From positions 1-64,000 of the forward strand of contig JAJCKG010000012.1 in the NCBI GenBank assembly GCA_020558355.1: a stretch of 64,000 nucleotides of DNA, in the 5' to 3' direction. The position numbers and the translations under genes are program-made. The notes under the pieces were generated by a model, which did not search any database, was not told where the DNA came from, and worked only from the letters and a program-made list of their open reading frames with translations. Every line of letters starts with the position of its first letter. Position 1 is the first letter of the stretch. The DNA comes from a bacterium 210820-DFI.6.37. Lineage in GTDB: Bacteria; Bacillota; Clostridia; Peptostreptococcales; Anaerovoracaceae. This document shows positions 45,685-55,449 of the stretch, in pieces.

Positions 45685-46782
45685 CTACATTTTTTCTTCC
45701 TGGTAAATAATATCACCCTTTTCAATGTGAAAGGATCTTATATTTCCCAGGCATTGCTCCACTTCCTTTGAAAGCTCTGTCGTTGTAATGAAGGTCTGTA
45801 TATCTGACAGGGAGTTAATCAGATAATTCTGCCGCTGCTGATCCAGCTCAGACAAAACATCGTCTAATAACAATATAGGACTTTCCCCAGTCTCTTCTTG
45901 AATCAGCTTTATTTCTGAAAGCTTCAGAGAAAGGGCGGCGGTCCTCTGCTGTCCCTGTGAACCGAAGCTTCGAATATCGATTCCATTTGCTGAGAGCTTT
46001 AAATCATCTTTATGCGGCCCCCGGCCGGTAGTTCTTTTTTTAAGATCCGACTGCCTGTTCTTTTTCATTGCTTCATAAAAAGCATCCCGCAGATTTTCGC
46101 AGGGGCGGATACTTGGCTCGTAAACCACCTGAAGTTTTTCTTTATGATTGGTGATTTCCCCATGAATTTCCTGACTGATAGCGTTTACTTTTTTTACAAA
46201 AGCATCCCGCTGAGCAATGATTCTGCTTCCATACTCAGACAGCTTACTGTCCCAGATATCCAAAATGGTTTCATCGATCTGAAATTCTTTCAGATAAGCG
46301 TTTCTCTGCATAAGTGTCTTTCTGTACTGATTCAGGCTGCTGTAATAGGAAGGGCGTATCTGGCATAGCTCCCGGTCCATAAATTTCCGCCGTTTTTCCG
46401 GCTCATCCTTTACGATCCGCAGATCCTCCGGTGAAAACACCACCATGTAGATATGCTCCAGCAGCTGAGATAATTTTTTAGCTTTTACTCCGTCTATCTT
46501 GATGCCTTTTTTTCCTTCCCGGTTTACCGCAATTTCTACCACCAGCTCTTCTTCCCTGAAGGCGGTAACCTTTATCCGGAAAAAATCCGTTCCAAAACGG
46601 ATCATATCCCGATCTTTAACCGTTCGAAAGGATTTTCCCATGGATGTAATGTACAGACTTTCCAAAAGATTTGTCTTACCCTGCGCGTTGGGACCCAGGA
46701 AAAGATTTACTTTTTCATTAAATTTAACAGAAAGACTTTCATAATTCCGAAAGTCTTTCAGCTGGATTTCTTTGATATACAT
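45685..46782 (-). CDS. recF: DNA replication and repair protein RecF
   Basis: A 365-residue SMC-like ATPase. Walker A GPNAQGKTNLLESL (about residues 30-43), the signature GSQGQQRTAALSLKLSE and Walker B SPILLLDDVLSELD are present. It helps load RecA at single-strand gaps. It starts 2 nt past the dnaN stop, so the S4-domain gene commonly found between dnaN and recF is absent. Confidence 0.97.
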   Translation of the reverse strand: MYIKEIQLKDFRNYESLSVKFNEKVNLFLGPNAQGKTNLLESLYITSMGKSFRTVKDRDMIRFGTDFFRIKVTAFREEELVVEIAVNREGKKGIKIDGVKAKKLSQLLEHIYMVVFSPEDLRIVKDEPEKRRKFMDRELCQIRPSYYSSLNQYRKTLMQRNAYLKEFQIDETILDIWDSKLSEYGSRIIAQRDAFVKKVNAISQEIHGEITNHKEKLQVVYEPSIRPCENLRDAFYEAMKKNRQSDLKKRTTGRGPHKDDLKLSANGIDIRSFGSQGQQRTAALSLKLSEIKLIQEETGESPILLLDDVLSELDQQRQNYLINSLSDIQTFITTTELSKEVEQCLGNIRSFHIEKGDIIYQEEKM

Positions 46783-46784
46783 GA

Positions 46785-47903
46785 TTAGTAACTGGATGTG
46801 ATCCTTACAGGGAGGATCAGATACTCAAAGCGGCTTCCTTCCATTGGCTTTACAAGGCACGGAGTTGTACTTGTATTAAATTCCATCACGACCTGTTCGT
46901 CATCGACTGCTTTTAATACATCAATAACGTATTTTGAATTAAATCCGATTTCCAGGTCTTCTCCCGTTTTCTCCATGATAATCTCTTCTTTTACGTTTCC
47001 TTCTTCCGATTTTGAGGTAATCGTAAGCAGATTATTCTTCATGGTCAGTTTAATGAGATTGTTCTTTCCTTCCTTTGCCAGAAGGGACGCGCGCTCGATG
47101 CTTTCCAGAAGAACGGCTCTTCCGATCTGAACCTTTGTCTGGCTGGACGCGGGAATAATATCTTTATATTTTATAAATTCTCCTTCCAGCAGGCGGATTA
47201 TAATTTTTGTATTTTCAACAAGGATAACCGCTTTCTTATCGCTTACAAGGATCTTAATGTCGCCTTCATCCTCAGTTTCCGATACGATCTTGTTTACCTC
47301 ATTTAGAATCTTTGCCGCAATAACAATGTTAATGCTTCTGGCATTTTTCATCGGCTCTCTCGCGACTGCCATACGAAAACCGTCAAGCGCCGCCATGTTT
47401 ACAGAATCCGGCTCAATTTCCACAAGGACGCCTACAATAATGCCTTTCGATTCGTCGATGCTGGCCGCAAAGGACGTTTTGCGAATCATATCTTTGAAAA
47501 TTTCCTTATCAAAGGAAAGTGTCTCGGATTCCTCTTCCAGCTCGCTGATATTTGGAAATTCGTCGGCGGCAAGACCTACGATGGTAAATTCAGAAGAGAT
47601 GGTTTTGATCAGTACGGTATTATTTTCTTTTTCTTCAATCAGAATATCTTCATTAGGCAGCTTTCTTATAATATCGCTGAACAGCTTTGAAAGAACAACA
47701 ACAGATCCTTCCTCTTCTACATTGACATCGATTTTCTTTTCAATGCTAAGATCCAGATCCGAAGCTGATAAAGTCAAAGTTCCGTCCGCCGAAGCTTTAA
47801 GAAGGATCCCCTTTAAAATTGGAATGGTCGTTCTTGAAGTTACTGCTTTGGAAACGGTATTTAACGCTTTTGATAGGGTTTGCTGACTGCAAGTAAATTT
47901 CAT
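46785..47903 (-). CDS. dnaN: DNA polymerase III beta sliding clamp
   Basis: A 372-residue clamp with three repeated clamp domains. Start MKFTCSQQTLSKALNTVSKAV, the C-terminal FEYLILPVRI and MALDGFRMA-type loops are characteristic. It tethers the polymerase to DNA. It is transcribed with dnaA and recF; the leader contains the DnaA-trio element. Confidence 0.98.
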   Translation of the reverse strand: MKFTCSQQTLSKALNTVSKAVTSRTTIPILKGILLKASADGTLTLSASDLDLSIEKKIDVNVEEEGSVVVLSKLFSDIIRKLPNEDILIEEKENNTVLIKTISSEFTIVGLAADEFPNISELEEESETLSFDKEIFKDMIRKTSFAASIDESKGIIVGVLVEIEPDSVNMAALDGFRMAVAREPMKNARSINIVIAAKILNEVNKIVSETEDEGDIKILVSDKKAVILVENTKIIIRLLEGEFIKYKDIIPASSQTKVQIGRAVLLESIERASLLAKEGKNNLIKLTMKNNLLTITSKSEEGNVKEEIIMEKTGEDLEIGFNSKYVIDVLKAVDDEQVVMEFNTSTTPCLVKPMEGSRFEYLILPVRITSSY

Positions 47904-47957
47904 GTGATTACCTCCGGTTTTTTAAGGTGAAACAGTTCTTTTTTTTATATTATTTTT

Positions 47958-47988
47958 TAGTAATAGTAGTAGTAGGGGCTGTGGAAAC
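47958..47988 (+). promoter_or_regulatory. DnaA-trio origin unwinding element
   Basis: Six consecutive trinucleotides TAG TAA TAG TAG TAG TAG (47958-47975) abut a GC-rich GGGC and the DnaA-box-like TGTGGAAAC (47980-47988). This is the trio / GC cluster / box order of the basal unwinding system described in Bacillus subtilis, placed in the same dnaA-dnaN gap. Confidence 0.75.
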
Positions 47989-48099
47989 TGTTGATAACTT
48001 CTAAGGCCCTTTATTTTTGAACAAAAATAATTCTTTAAAATTTGTTCATAACTTGTTTTTTTTGTTCACTTGCGCTGTGAATTGATTTTTATAATGGAT

Positions 48100-49464
48100 T
48101 TATTTTCCACTTATTTCATTTCTCAGGTGCTCGACAACTTCCGCTGTATCCTGATTAGTTTTTATTTCTGAAGATATTTTATCAATAGCGTGAAGCACAG
48201 TCGTGTGGTCTCTTCCTCCAAAGGCTTCACCGATTTTAGGAAGAGAAATTTCCATCATATCGCGGCACAGGTACATGGCGATCTGCCTTGGAAACGCAAG
48301 ATTTCTGGTACGCTTAGCGGATTCCATATCAGCCTGCTTGATATTAAAATGCTTGCATACGGTTTTCTTGATGGATTCGCAGGTGATATTAAAATCGTTG
48401 GCGGATACGATATCCTTCAGTACATTTCTAGCGAATTTTACAGTGATTTTTTCCTTCATAATAGCTGAAAAGCTGGTTATTCTGGTAAAGGCGCCTTCCA
48501 GCTCCCGGATATTAAATTTTATTTTTTCTGCAATCAGACTGATTACTTCAAACAGATCGTCATCCAGCTCCAGATTTTCCAGCTCCGCCTTTTTTCTCAG
48601 AATGGCTACTCTCGTTTCATAGTCAGGAGGCTGAATATCGGCGATCATATTCCACTGGAATCTGGAAGTAAGCCTGTCCTCCAATTTGGTAAGCTTGTTT
48701 GGAGCGCGGTCACTGGAAATGATGATCTGCTTGTTCAGATCATAGAGGGAATTAAAGGTATGGAAGAATTCTTCCTGGGTCGCTTCTTTTCCTTCGATGA
48801 ACTGAATATCATCGATCAGCAGCACGTCTACATTGCGGTACTTGTTTTTAAATGCCCGCATTCTTGTCTTTTTATTATCCTCCAGTGACTTGATCAGTTC
48901 ATTCGTAAACATCTCAGAAGAGACATACAGCACTTTCTTTTCAGGATAATTTTCCAGTATGTAGTGTCCGATGGCGTGCATCAGGTGTGTCTTTCCAAGG
49001 CCGGATCCTCCGTAAAGAAACAGGGGGTTATAGGCCAGAGAAGGAGCGTCGGCTACGGCCAGGGCGGCTGCGTAGGCGTATTTGTTGTTATTACCCACGA
49101 CAAAGTTTTCAAAGCTGTATCTTGGATTAAAGTAATATTCATCCTTTAAAATCTGCTTTGGATTTTCTTTTATCTTTTTTTCCTCTTCGATCTGCTGCAG
49201 TTCTTCTTCATCCGGCTTCATCTGAACGACGACTTTATAAGGCTCACCTAAAACAGTCTCCGCTTTCTGATTCAGATTCTCGATGTATCTTGTACTGAGA
49301 ACTTCGCATACGAATTCTTCCGGTGATTCCAGATAGAAAATTTTAAGCTCTTCATTTATTTCCTTTGGGACCAGAGGGGCAAACCATGTTCGATAACTGG
49401 TGCCGGTCAGTTCAAGCTCGAAAATACGGAGCATTTCTTCCCAAATTTTATTAATGTCTTTCAT
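48100..49464 (-). CDS. dnaA: Chromosomal replication initiator protein DnaA
   Basis: The 454-residue protein has domain I (residues 1-85), the AAA+ core with YGGSGLGKTHLMHAIG (Walker A, about 151-160) and VLLIDDIQFI (Walker B), and the C-terminal DNA-binding helix-turn-helix with GGRDHTTVLHAIDKI. It binds DnaA boxes and opens the origin. It is the first gene of the leftward replication operon. Confidence 0.98.
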   Translation of the reverse strand: MKDINKIWEEMLRIFELELTGTSYRTWFAPLVPKEINEELKIFYLESPEEFVCEVLSTRYIENLNQKAETVLGEPYKVVVQMKPDEEELQQIEEEKKIKENPKQILKDEYYFNPRYSFENFVVGNNNKYAYAAALAVADAPSLAYNPLFLYGGSGLGKTHLMHAIGHYILENYPEKKVLYVSSEMFTNELIKSLEDNKKTRMRAFKNKYRNVDVLLIDDIQFIEGKEATQEEFFHTFNSLYDLNKQIIISSDRAPNKLTKLEDRLTSRFQWNMIADIQPPDYETRVAILRKKAELENLELDDDLFEVISLIAEKIKFNIRELEGAFTRITSFSAIMKEKITVKFARNVLKDIVSANDFNITCESIKKTVCKHFNIKQADMESAKRTRNLAFPRQIAMYLCRDMMEISLPKIGEAFGGRDHTTVLHAIDKISSEIKTNQDTAEVVEHLRNEISGK

Positions 49465-49511
49465 AAATTTTTTTCCTTAATCATTTGCTCCTTTATTTTT
49501 GTGATAGGATT

Positions 49512-49540
49512 ATCATAACAAAAAAGTTATCCACAGGCAA
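49512..49540 (-). promoter_or_regulatory. dnaA promoter with a DnaA box in its spacer
   Basis: On the minus strand TTGCCT (49535-49540) and TATGAT (49512-49517) are 17 nt apart, 48 nt from the dnaA start. The consensus DnaA box TTATCCACA (49527-49535, plus strand) lies inside the spacer, so DnaA would compete with RNA polymerase. Confidence 0.65.
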
Positions 49541-49602
49541 ATGTAAAATAATTTTTGTTGCAAAAATAAAGTTTTGAGAAGTTATCCACTACCTGTGGAC
49601 AA
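49527..49602. promoter_or_regulatory. Origin of replication, DnaA-box cluster upstream of dnaA
   Basis: Three boxes lie in an AT-rich stretch: TTATCCACA (49527-49535), TTATCCACT (49582-49590) and, on the other strand, TTGTCCACA (49594-49602). This is the upstream part of a bipartite oriC; the 333-bp gap 49465-49797 between the divergent dnaA and rpmH genes holds no other gene. Confidence 0.85.
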
Positions 49603-49691
49603 AATTGTGCAAAGTTTTCACACCCATAACTAGATATTGATTTTTGGTGTCAAAAGGAGGAAGAATCCGTACAAAAACAGCGATAAATCAT

Positions 49692-49720
49692 TTGACACAA
49701 AAGCTTCTCAAAGGTATAAT
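49692..49720 (+). promoter_or_regulatory. Consensus promoter of the rpmH operon
   Basis: TTGACA (49692-49697), 17 nt, TATAAT (49715-49720): a perfect SigA consensus about 77 nt before rpmH. Confidence 0.9.
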
Positions 49721-49797
49721 AGTAAGGCATATGTACAAGGTTTATTCCTTTATTTCACATATTGTAATAATTATGATAGTTAGGAGGTGTTTTGGAT

Positions 49798-49932
49798 ATG
49801 AAAATGACTTATCAGCCTAAGACAAGACAGAGAAAAAAAGAACATGGCTTCAGAAAAAGAATGAGGACTAAGAACGGTAGAAATGTTTTAAAGAGAAGAA
49901 GAGCAAGAGGAAGAAAAGTGTTATCCGCATAG
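49798..49932 (+). CDS. rpmH: 50S ribosomal protein L34
   Basis: A 44-residue very basic protein reading [20 protein letters not shown] onward and ending [10 protein letters not shown], which is L34. It is too short for routine ORF cut-offs. TAGGAGGTG provides the ribosome binding site. Its place before rnpA is universal in Firmicutes. Confidence 0.97.
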   Translation: MKMTYQPKTRQRKKEHGFRKRMRTKNGRNVLKRRRARGRKVLSA

Positions 49933-49933
49933 A

Positions 49934-49957
49934 GACCGCTGGCAGTGGTCTTTTTTT
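49934..49957 (+). terminator. Terminator/attenuator between rpmH and rnpA
   Basis: GACCGCT and AGTGGTC pair (one G-U) around GGC and are followed by seven T, directly after the rpmH stop. It would set the high rpmH to rnpA ratio. Confidence 0.8.
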
Positions 49958-49982
49958 CGCGTAACATGAGAGAAAAGAAGCT

Positions 49983-50321
49983 ATGCTAAAAAAAGAAATT
50001 TTGAGGAGAAACAGCGATTTTTCTTCCATCTATAAAAAGGGAAAGTCTGTGGGAGATCGTTTTGTCGTTGTGTTCAGCATGAAAAATAATCTCCCTTATA
50101 ACAGAATCGCTTTTTTAGCAAGCAAAAAAGTAGGAAACAGCGTAACGAGAAATAGAGCCAGACGGCTTATGAAGGAAAGTTACAGACAGATCAATGAAAA
50201 ACTTGCTGTCGGTTACGACATTATTTTTATAGCAAGACATACAATTACGAATTCGAAATGTGCGGATGTGAAAAAATCGATTGAAGCCGCAGCCAGGAAA
50301 GCAGGTATTTTGAAAAAATAA
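49983..50321 (+). CDS. rnpA: Ribonuclease P protein component
   Basis: A 112-residue RnpA with the RNR motif SVTRNRARRLMKESYR (about residues 53-68). It binds RNase P RNA for tRNA 5' maturation. Confidence 0.96.
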   Translation: MLKKEILRRNSDFSSIYKKGKSVGDRFVVVFSMKNNLPYNRIAFLASKKVGNSVTRNRARRLMKESYRQINEKLAVGYDIIFIARHTITNSKCADVKKSIEAAARKAGILKK

Positions 50322-50333
50322 GAAGGTGATGAG

Positions 50334-50543
50334 TTGAGAAGGGTGTTAATCTTCCTTATCCGGGGATATCAAAAATTTATATCTCCTTTATTCCCACCTA
50401 CTTGCAGATTTTACCCTACATGTTCCACCTATTTTATTCAGGCGTTGGAAAAGTATGGATTTTTCAAAGGAAGTTATCTTGGAATCAAAAGGATTTTAAA
50501 GTGTCATCCCTTTCATCCGGGAGGCTATGACCCTTTAAAATAG
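50334..50543 (+). CDS. yidD: Membrane protein insertion efficiency factor YidD
   Basis: A 69-residue YidD with the three-Cys core [19 protein letters not shown] and [10 protein letters not shown]. It starts at a TTG after AAGGTG. It assists YidC-dependent insertion and lies between rnpA and yidC as usual. Confidence 0.95.
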   Translation: MRRVLIFLIRGYQKFISPLFPPTCRFYPTCSTYFIQALEKYGFFKGSYLGIKRILKCHPFHPGGYDPLK

Positions 50544-50555
50544 TGGAGGAAATGA

Positions 50556-51263
50556 ATGTACACAATATTAGGAGTAATAGCAAAACCTCTTGGCTGGTTA
50601 CTTAGTTTGTTATATGGATTCATTGACAATTACGGCATAACGATTATTGTATTTACAATCATCGTAAAACTTTGCCTTTATCCATTATATATAAAGCAGA
50701 CCAAATCTATGGCCAGAATGTCAGAGGTCCAGCCTAAAATGGCAGCTCTGCAGAGAAAATACGCAAACGACAAGGAAACCTTGAATATTAAGATGGCCGA
50801 GCTTTACAAGGAAGAAAAGTTTAACCCAATGGGCGGCTGTCTTCCTATGGTGATACAGATGCCGATTATTATGGCTCTGTTTGCTTTACTTAGAAAACCT
50901 ATGGCTTATATGAGCGATGACAGCATGCTCTTTGCGGTGCATGAAAGATTCCTCTGGATCATGGACTTGAGTCAGCCGGATAAGTGGATCCTTCCAATCC
51001 TGGCAGGTATTGCCACATTTATCGCGTTTTCGCTGAATCAGCAGCAGACAGATGACTCGGGCGCGGCAGCTCAGATGAACGGGATGATGAAGATGATGAA
51101 ATATGTTTTCCCGATCATGATCGTATGGATGGGAAGATCTTTCCCTTCCGGACTTGCTGTTTACTGGGCGCTCAGCCAGATCATGCAGATTTTCTTTAAT
51201 CTTCATCTGAAATCAGTCAGAAACAAATTAAAAGAAGAAGCAAAGAATAAAAAGAAGAGATAA
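50556..51263 (+). CDS. yidC: Membrane protein insertase YidC/Oxa1
   Basis: A 235-residue insertase of the short Gram-positive type with about five membrane helices. The core carries KLCLYPLYIKQTKSMARM near residue 46, the coiled-coil region PKMAALQRKYAND, and FPSGLAVYWALSQIM near the end. Unlike many YidC proteins of this class it shows no lipobox at the N-terminus. Confidence 0.95.
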   Translation: MYTILGVIAKPLGWLLSLLYGFIDNYGITIIVFTIIVKLCLYPLYIKQTKSMARMSEVQPKMAALQRKYANDKETLNIKMAELYKEEKFNPMGGCLPMVIQMPIIMALFALLRKPMAYMSDDSMLFAVHERFLWIMDLSQPDKWILPILAGIATFIAFSLNQQQTDDSGAAAQMNGMMKMMKYVFPIMIVWMGRSFPSGLAVYWALSQIMQIFFNLHLKSVRNKLKEEAKNKKKR

Positions 51264-51299
51264 AAAGTCCTTTCGTTCGTATAATGGAGGAGATTTAAT

Positions 51300-52085
51300 A
51301 TGGATTTTTCAGAAAAATGGGGTACTGATGTTGAGGAAGCAGTCAAACTTGCCCTGATTGATTTAAAGCTTGAAAGAGACCAAGTAGAAGTAACAGTTTT
51401 GGAAGAGCCTTCAAAAGGATTTTTCGGAATCGGCTCAAAGCTGGCAAAGGTAAGAGTTGAACCGAAGAAAAAGGAAGAAGAAAAGCCGGAACCAAAACGT
51501 GAACCTGAAATCAGGGAAGCTGCGCCGGAACAGAAAAAATCAGAAGTAAGAAATACAGATAAAAAAAGACGGGATAAAAAGAAAAAAGAAAAGAGAAGAC
51601 CGATTATTCCAAAGGAACCGGAAGAAAATCTGGTAGAGGTAGAGAATCATCCGGCTATTGATTTTCTAAAAGAGACTACGGAAAAAATGGGACTGAATCT
51701 GGAAATCACCGCAAAGACAAGTGAAAACAGCGTTTATGTAGATATAAGAGGAAAAGATTCCGGAACAGTCATTGGAAAGCGGGGACAGACTCTCGACGCG
51801 ATCCAGTATCTTACCAGCCTTGTTGTAAATAAAGACAATGAAAAATATATCCGCGTTGTCGTTGACGCGGAAAATTACAGAGCAAAGAGAGAAAAAACTC
51901 TGGAACAGCTGGCTAACCGCCTTGCTGATAAAGTGGTAAGAACAAAGAGAAGCGTAAGGCTGGAGCCGATGAATCCTTATGAAAGAAAGGTTATTCACGC
52001 TACGCTGCAGAGCAACCCGAATGTTACTACAAAGAGTGAAGGTGAAGAACCTTACAGAAGGGTTATCATTGAACTTGTAAAGTAA
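51300..52085 (+). CDS. jag: RNA-binding protein Jag (KhpB)
   Basis: A 261-residue protein with an N-terminal Jag_N domain (residues 1-55, with EPSKGFFGIGSKLAKV), a highly charged Lys/Glu linker (56-115), a KH domain (GKRGQTLDAIQYL) and a C-terminal R3H domain (MNPYERKVIHATLQ). It binds RNA and affects cell shape and sporulation-related mRNAs in Firmicutes. Confidence 0.93.
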   Translation: MDFSEKWGTDVEEAVKLALIDLKLERDQVEVTVLEEPSKGFFGIGSKLAKVRVEPKKKEEEKPEPKREPEIREAAPEQKKSEVRNTDKKRRDKKKKEKRRPIIPKEPEENLVEVENHPAIDFLKETTEKMGLNLEITAKTSENSVYVDIRGKDSGTVIGKRGQTLDAIQYLTSLVVNKDNEKYIRVVVDAENYRAKREKTLEQLANRLADKVVRTKRSVRLEPMNPYERKVIHATLQSNPNVTTKSEGEEPYRRVIIELVK

Positions 52086-52113
52086 AAATGTAAACGACAA
52101 AATCGAAAAATCA

Positions 52114-52141
52114 GCCCGCATATCTTTGCGGGCATTTTTTC
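52114..52141 (+). terminator. Terminator after jag
   Basis: GCCCGCA and TGCGGGC with a 6-nt loop, followed by ATTTTTTC, in the gap before mnmE. Confidence 0.85.
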
Positions 52142-52178
52142 TTGATGGATTTTATTGGACTGTGAAAGGAAAAGGAAG

Positions 52179-53537
52179 ATGGAAGATACCATTGCCGCAA
52201 TTGCGACTGCGTATGGAGAAGGAGGGATCGGCATTATCCGCGTCAGCGGGCCTGAGACCCTTTATATTCTGAAACAGGTTTTTAAGGGAACCATTGAAAA
52301 CAGAAGGATGTCCTATGGACATATTGTGAATCCACAGGACGGATCGGTAATAGACGAAGTGCTTTCCGTATACATGAAAGCGCCTCATACCTATACGAAA
52401 GAAGATGTCGCGGAAATCAATTGCCATGGAAGCTCCGTTTCCCTTCGAAAAACTCTGGAAGCAGTTCTTCGCTGCGGCGCCCGGCTCGCGGAGCCTGGAG
52501 AATTTACAAAGAGGGCCTTTTTAAACGGCCGTCTGGACCTTTCCCAGGCAGAGGCAGTCATCGATCTGATCAAAGCCAAAACCGATAAAAGCTTTGATGT
52601 GGCTTTAGAACAGCTGAGCGGCGGGCTTTCGGAGGAAATAAAAAAGATCCGAAGCCAGCTGATGGATCTTCTTGTAAATGTAACGGTGAACATCGATTAT
52701 CCGGATGAGGATATTGAAGAGCTTACTTATGAAAAAATGGAAAAAGAAATATCGTATATAGGCGATATGATTGAAAAACTCCTATTAACAGCCGATTCAG
52801 GAAAGCTTATAAGAGAAGGCCTGAGGGTAGCCATTATAGGGAAACCTAATGTAGGAAAGTCTTCCCTCATGAATGAATTGCTGAAAGAAACAAGGGCTAT
52901 TGTAACAGAAATTCCGGGAACGACAAGAGACACCATCGAAGAAGTGGTCAGCATAAAAAATATACCGGTACGATTGACTGATACAGCCGGGATTCGGGAA
53001 ACAGACGATAAAATTGAAAAAATCGGAATTGAAAAAAGTAAAAAATCCTTTAATGAAGCGGATTTAATTATTTTCGTCATGGACAGCAGTCGGGAAATTT
53101 CTCAGGAAGACCGGGAAATCATGGAATATATCGGAAGCAGAAAAGCCATTGTTCTCATAAATAAGATCGATCTGAGAAAAAGCTGGGGAAAAGAAGAAAT
53201 TGAAAAAATCCTTCCAAATGCGTCGATTTTGGAAACTTCCATTTTGCAAAGGGAAGGAGTCGATAAAATCGAAGAAGAAATTCTGAATCTAGTTTACAGC
53301 GGAAATGTAAAGCAGAATGAAAGTCTTCTGGTTACCAACGTACGGCATAAAGAGCTTTTGGAACAGGCCTTTTCTTCTATGAAAGACGCTCTTAATATGA
53401 CTTGTGGAAGAGAAGCTATGGATTTTATTGAGGTAGATCTGAAAAACGCTTATGATTCTTTGGGAGCGATTACAGGTGAAACTGTTTCGGATGACATTAT
53501 AAATGAGGTATTTTCAAGATTTTGTCTTGGAAAATAG
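52179..53537 (+). CDS. mnmE: tRNA modification GTPase MnmE
   Basis: The start is the ATG at 52179 ([16 protein letters not shown]) after AAAGGAAG; the open frame upstream lacks a site. The 452-residue protein has the folate-binding N-terminal domain, the helical domain split by a G domain ([13 protein letters not shown], about 219-231; DTAGIRE; NKID), and the C-terminal FCLGK motif with the catalytic Cys. With MnmG it makes 5-carboxymethylaminomethyluridine at tRNA wobble positions. Confidence 0.97.
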   Translation: MEDTIAAIATAYGEGGIGIIRVSGPETLYILKQVFKGTIENRRMSYGHIVNPQDGSVIDEVLSVYMKAPHTYTKEDVAEINCHGSSVSLRKTLEAVLRCGARLAEPGEFTKRAFLNGRLDLSQAEAVIDLIKAKTDKSFDVALEQLSGGLSEEIKKIRSQLMDLLVNVTVNIDYPDEDIEELTYEKMEKEISYIGDMIEKLLLTADSGKLIREGLRVAIIGKPNVGKSSLMNELLKETRAIVTEIPGTTRDTIEEVVSIKNIPVRLTDTAGIRETDDKIEKIGIEKSKKSFNEADLIIFVMDSSREISQEDREIMEYIGSRKAIVLINKIDLRKSWGKEEIEKILPNASILETSILQREGVDKIEEEILNLVYSGNVKQNESLLVTNVRHKELLEQAFSSMKDALNMTCGREAMDFIEVDLKNAYDSLGAITGETVSDDIINEVFSRFCLGK

Positions 53538-53550
53538 AGGTTATAAAAAG

Positions 53551-55431
53551 ATGGCAAATTTTTTAATGGGTGAATACGATGTAATCGTTGTAGGCGCCGG
53601 ACACGCGGGCTGTGAAGCAGCTTTGGCCAGCGCCCGTATGGGAAAGAAAACTCTGATTCTTTCCATCAATCTGGAAGCGGTAGCCATGATGGCCTGCAAT
53701 CCGTCTATAGGCGGCACTGGAAAAGGGCATCTTGTCCGGGAAATCGACGCTCTTGGCGGAGAAATGGGGATCAATATTGATAAAACCTTTATCCAGAGCA
53801 AGATGCTGAATACGGCTAAGGGACCGGCGGTTCATTCCCTTCGGGCGCAGGCGGACAAAAACCGATATCATGAGGAAATGAAACGGACCTTGGAATTGCA
53901 GGAAAATCTGGATCTGAAGCAGGGAGAAGTGGTAGATCTTATTATAGAAAACGGAAAAGCCCGCGGCGTAGTGCTGAAAACCAATTCGGTATATCGGGCA
54001 AAAGCAGTGATTCTCGCGACAGGTACTTTCCTGAGAGGAAAGATATTCATAGGGGAAAGCGCTTTTGACAGCGGACCAAACGGTCTGGCTCCTTCTATGG
54101 AACTGGGAGAAAAGCTGAAGCAATACGGGCTTCCTATGCGCAGGTTTAAAACAGGGACCCCAGCAAGGGCTCTGGGAAAAAGCCTGGATTATTCTAAAAT
54201 GACTCAGCAGCTGGGGGATGAGAAAATTGTGCCCTTTTCCTTTATGAATGACGGCCTTGAAAAGGAACAGATATCCTGCTGGTTGACTTACACAAATGAA
54301 GATACCCATACCGTTATAAGAGAAAACTTTCATCGGTCCGCGCTGTTCGGCGGGCAGATCGAAGGAGTAGGACCCCGGTATTGTCCTTCCATTGAAGACA
54401 AGGTAAATCGCTTTGCCGATAAAAAGAGGCACCAGCTTTTTATTGAGCCGGAGGGTCTTACGACAGATGAGATGTATATACAGGGAATGTCTTCCAGCCT
54501 TCCAGAAGATGTCCAGGAGGAATTTTATAAAACTATACCAGGACTTGAACATCTGGAAATTGTAAGACCGGCTTACGCAATTGAATATGATTGTATCGAT
54601 CCGCTGGATTTGAAATTGAATCTGGAAAACAGGCAGATTGAAAATCTGTTTTGTGCGGGACAATTTAATGGAAGCTCCGGTTATGAGGAAGCTGCCGCGC
54701 AGGGTCTGATGGCCGGAATTAACGCAGTGTTAAAAATTGACAGTAAAAATCCTTTTATTCTCAAGAGAAACGAAGCTTATATTGGCGTTCTCATCGACGA
54801 TCTAGTGACAAAAGGTACTAATGAACCTTACAGAATTATGACCAGCAGAGCGGAATATAGGCTGGTTCTCAGGCAGGACAACGCGGATCTGCGTTTGACA
54901 GAGCGGTCTTACGCTCTGGGACTTGCCTCAGAAGAGCGATACAGGAGATTTATAGAAAAAAAGGAAATCGTTGAAAAAGAAAAAAAGCGGCTCGAAAAGA
55001 AAATGATCGATCCGGAAGTGATCAATGATTATCTTATAGAAAAGGGCAGTACTCCAGTAGAAAGCAAAATATCTATAATAGAGCTTATGAAGCGCCCTCA
55101 GGTAAAATATGAGGATTTGGCCTTCGCGGATCCAGAGCGTCCCGCGCTTTCAGATCATGCACGGGCTCAGCTGGAGGTTCAGATCAAATATGAAGGATAT
55201 ATTACAAAGCAGGAGCAGCAGATCAAAAGATTTAAAAGGCTGGAGGATAAAAAGCTGGATGAAAACTTTGATTATCAGCAGGTGGAGGGACTTCGTCTGG
55301 AAGCCCGTCAAAAGCTGAATCAGTTCCGCCCTTTATCTTTAGGACAGGCCAGCCGTATATCAGGAGTTTCTCCTGCGGATATTAATGTGCTTTTAATACA
55401 TCTTGAAAAAATGAGAAGAAAGAAAAACTAA
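53551..55431 (+). CDS. mnmG: tRNA uridine-5-carboxymethylaminomethyl modification enzyme MnmG
   Basis: A 626-residue FAD protein; the FAD-binding [17 protein letters not shown] begins near residue 17 and [14 protein letters not shown] is characteristic. The ATG at 53551 lies about 11 nt after GAGG; the open frame overlaps mnmE further upstream but lacks a site. It partners MnmE. Confidence 0.97.
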   Translation: MANFLMGEYDVIVVGAGHAGCEAALASARMGKKTLILSINLEAVAMMACNPSIGGTGKGHLVREIDALGGEMGINIDKTFIQSKMLNTAKGPAVHSLRAQADKNRYHEEMKRTLELQENLDLKQGEVVDLIIENGKARGVVLKTNSVYRAKAVILATGTFLRGKIFIGESAFDSGPNGLAPSMELGEKLKQYGLPMRRFKTGTPARALGKSLDYSKMTQQLGDEKIVPFSFMNDGLEKEQISCWLTYTNEDTHTVIRENFHRSALFGGQIEGVGPRYCPSIEDKVNRFADKKRHQLFIEPEGLTTDEMYIQGMSSSLPEDVQEEFYKTIPGLEHLEIVRPAYAIEYDCIDPLDLKLNLENRQIENLFCAGQFNGSSGYEEAAAQGLMAGINAVLKIDSKNPFILKRNEAYIGVLIDDLVTKGTNEPYRIMTSRAEYRLVLRQDNADLRLTERSYALGLASEERYRRFIEKKEIVEKEKKRLEKKMIDPEVINDYLIEKGSTPVESKISIIELMKRPQVKYEDLAFADPERPALSDHARAQLEVQIKYEGYITKQEQQIKRFKRLEDKKLDENFDYQQVEGLRLEARQKLNQFRPLSLGQASRISGVSPADINVLLIHLEKMRRKKN

Positions 55432-55449
55432 CAGAGTGGGAGCAAAGCC

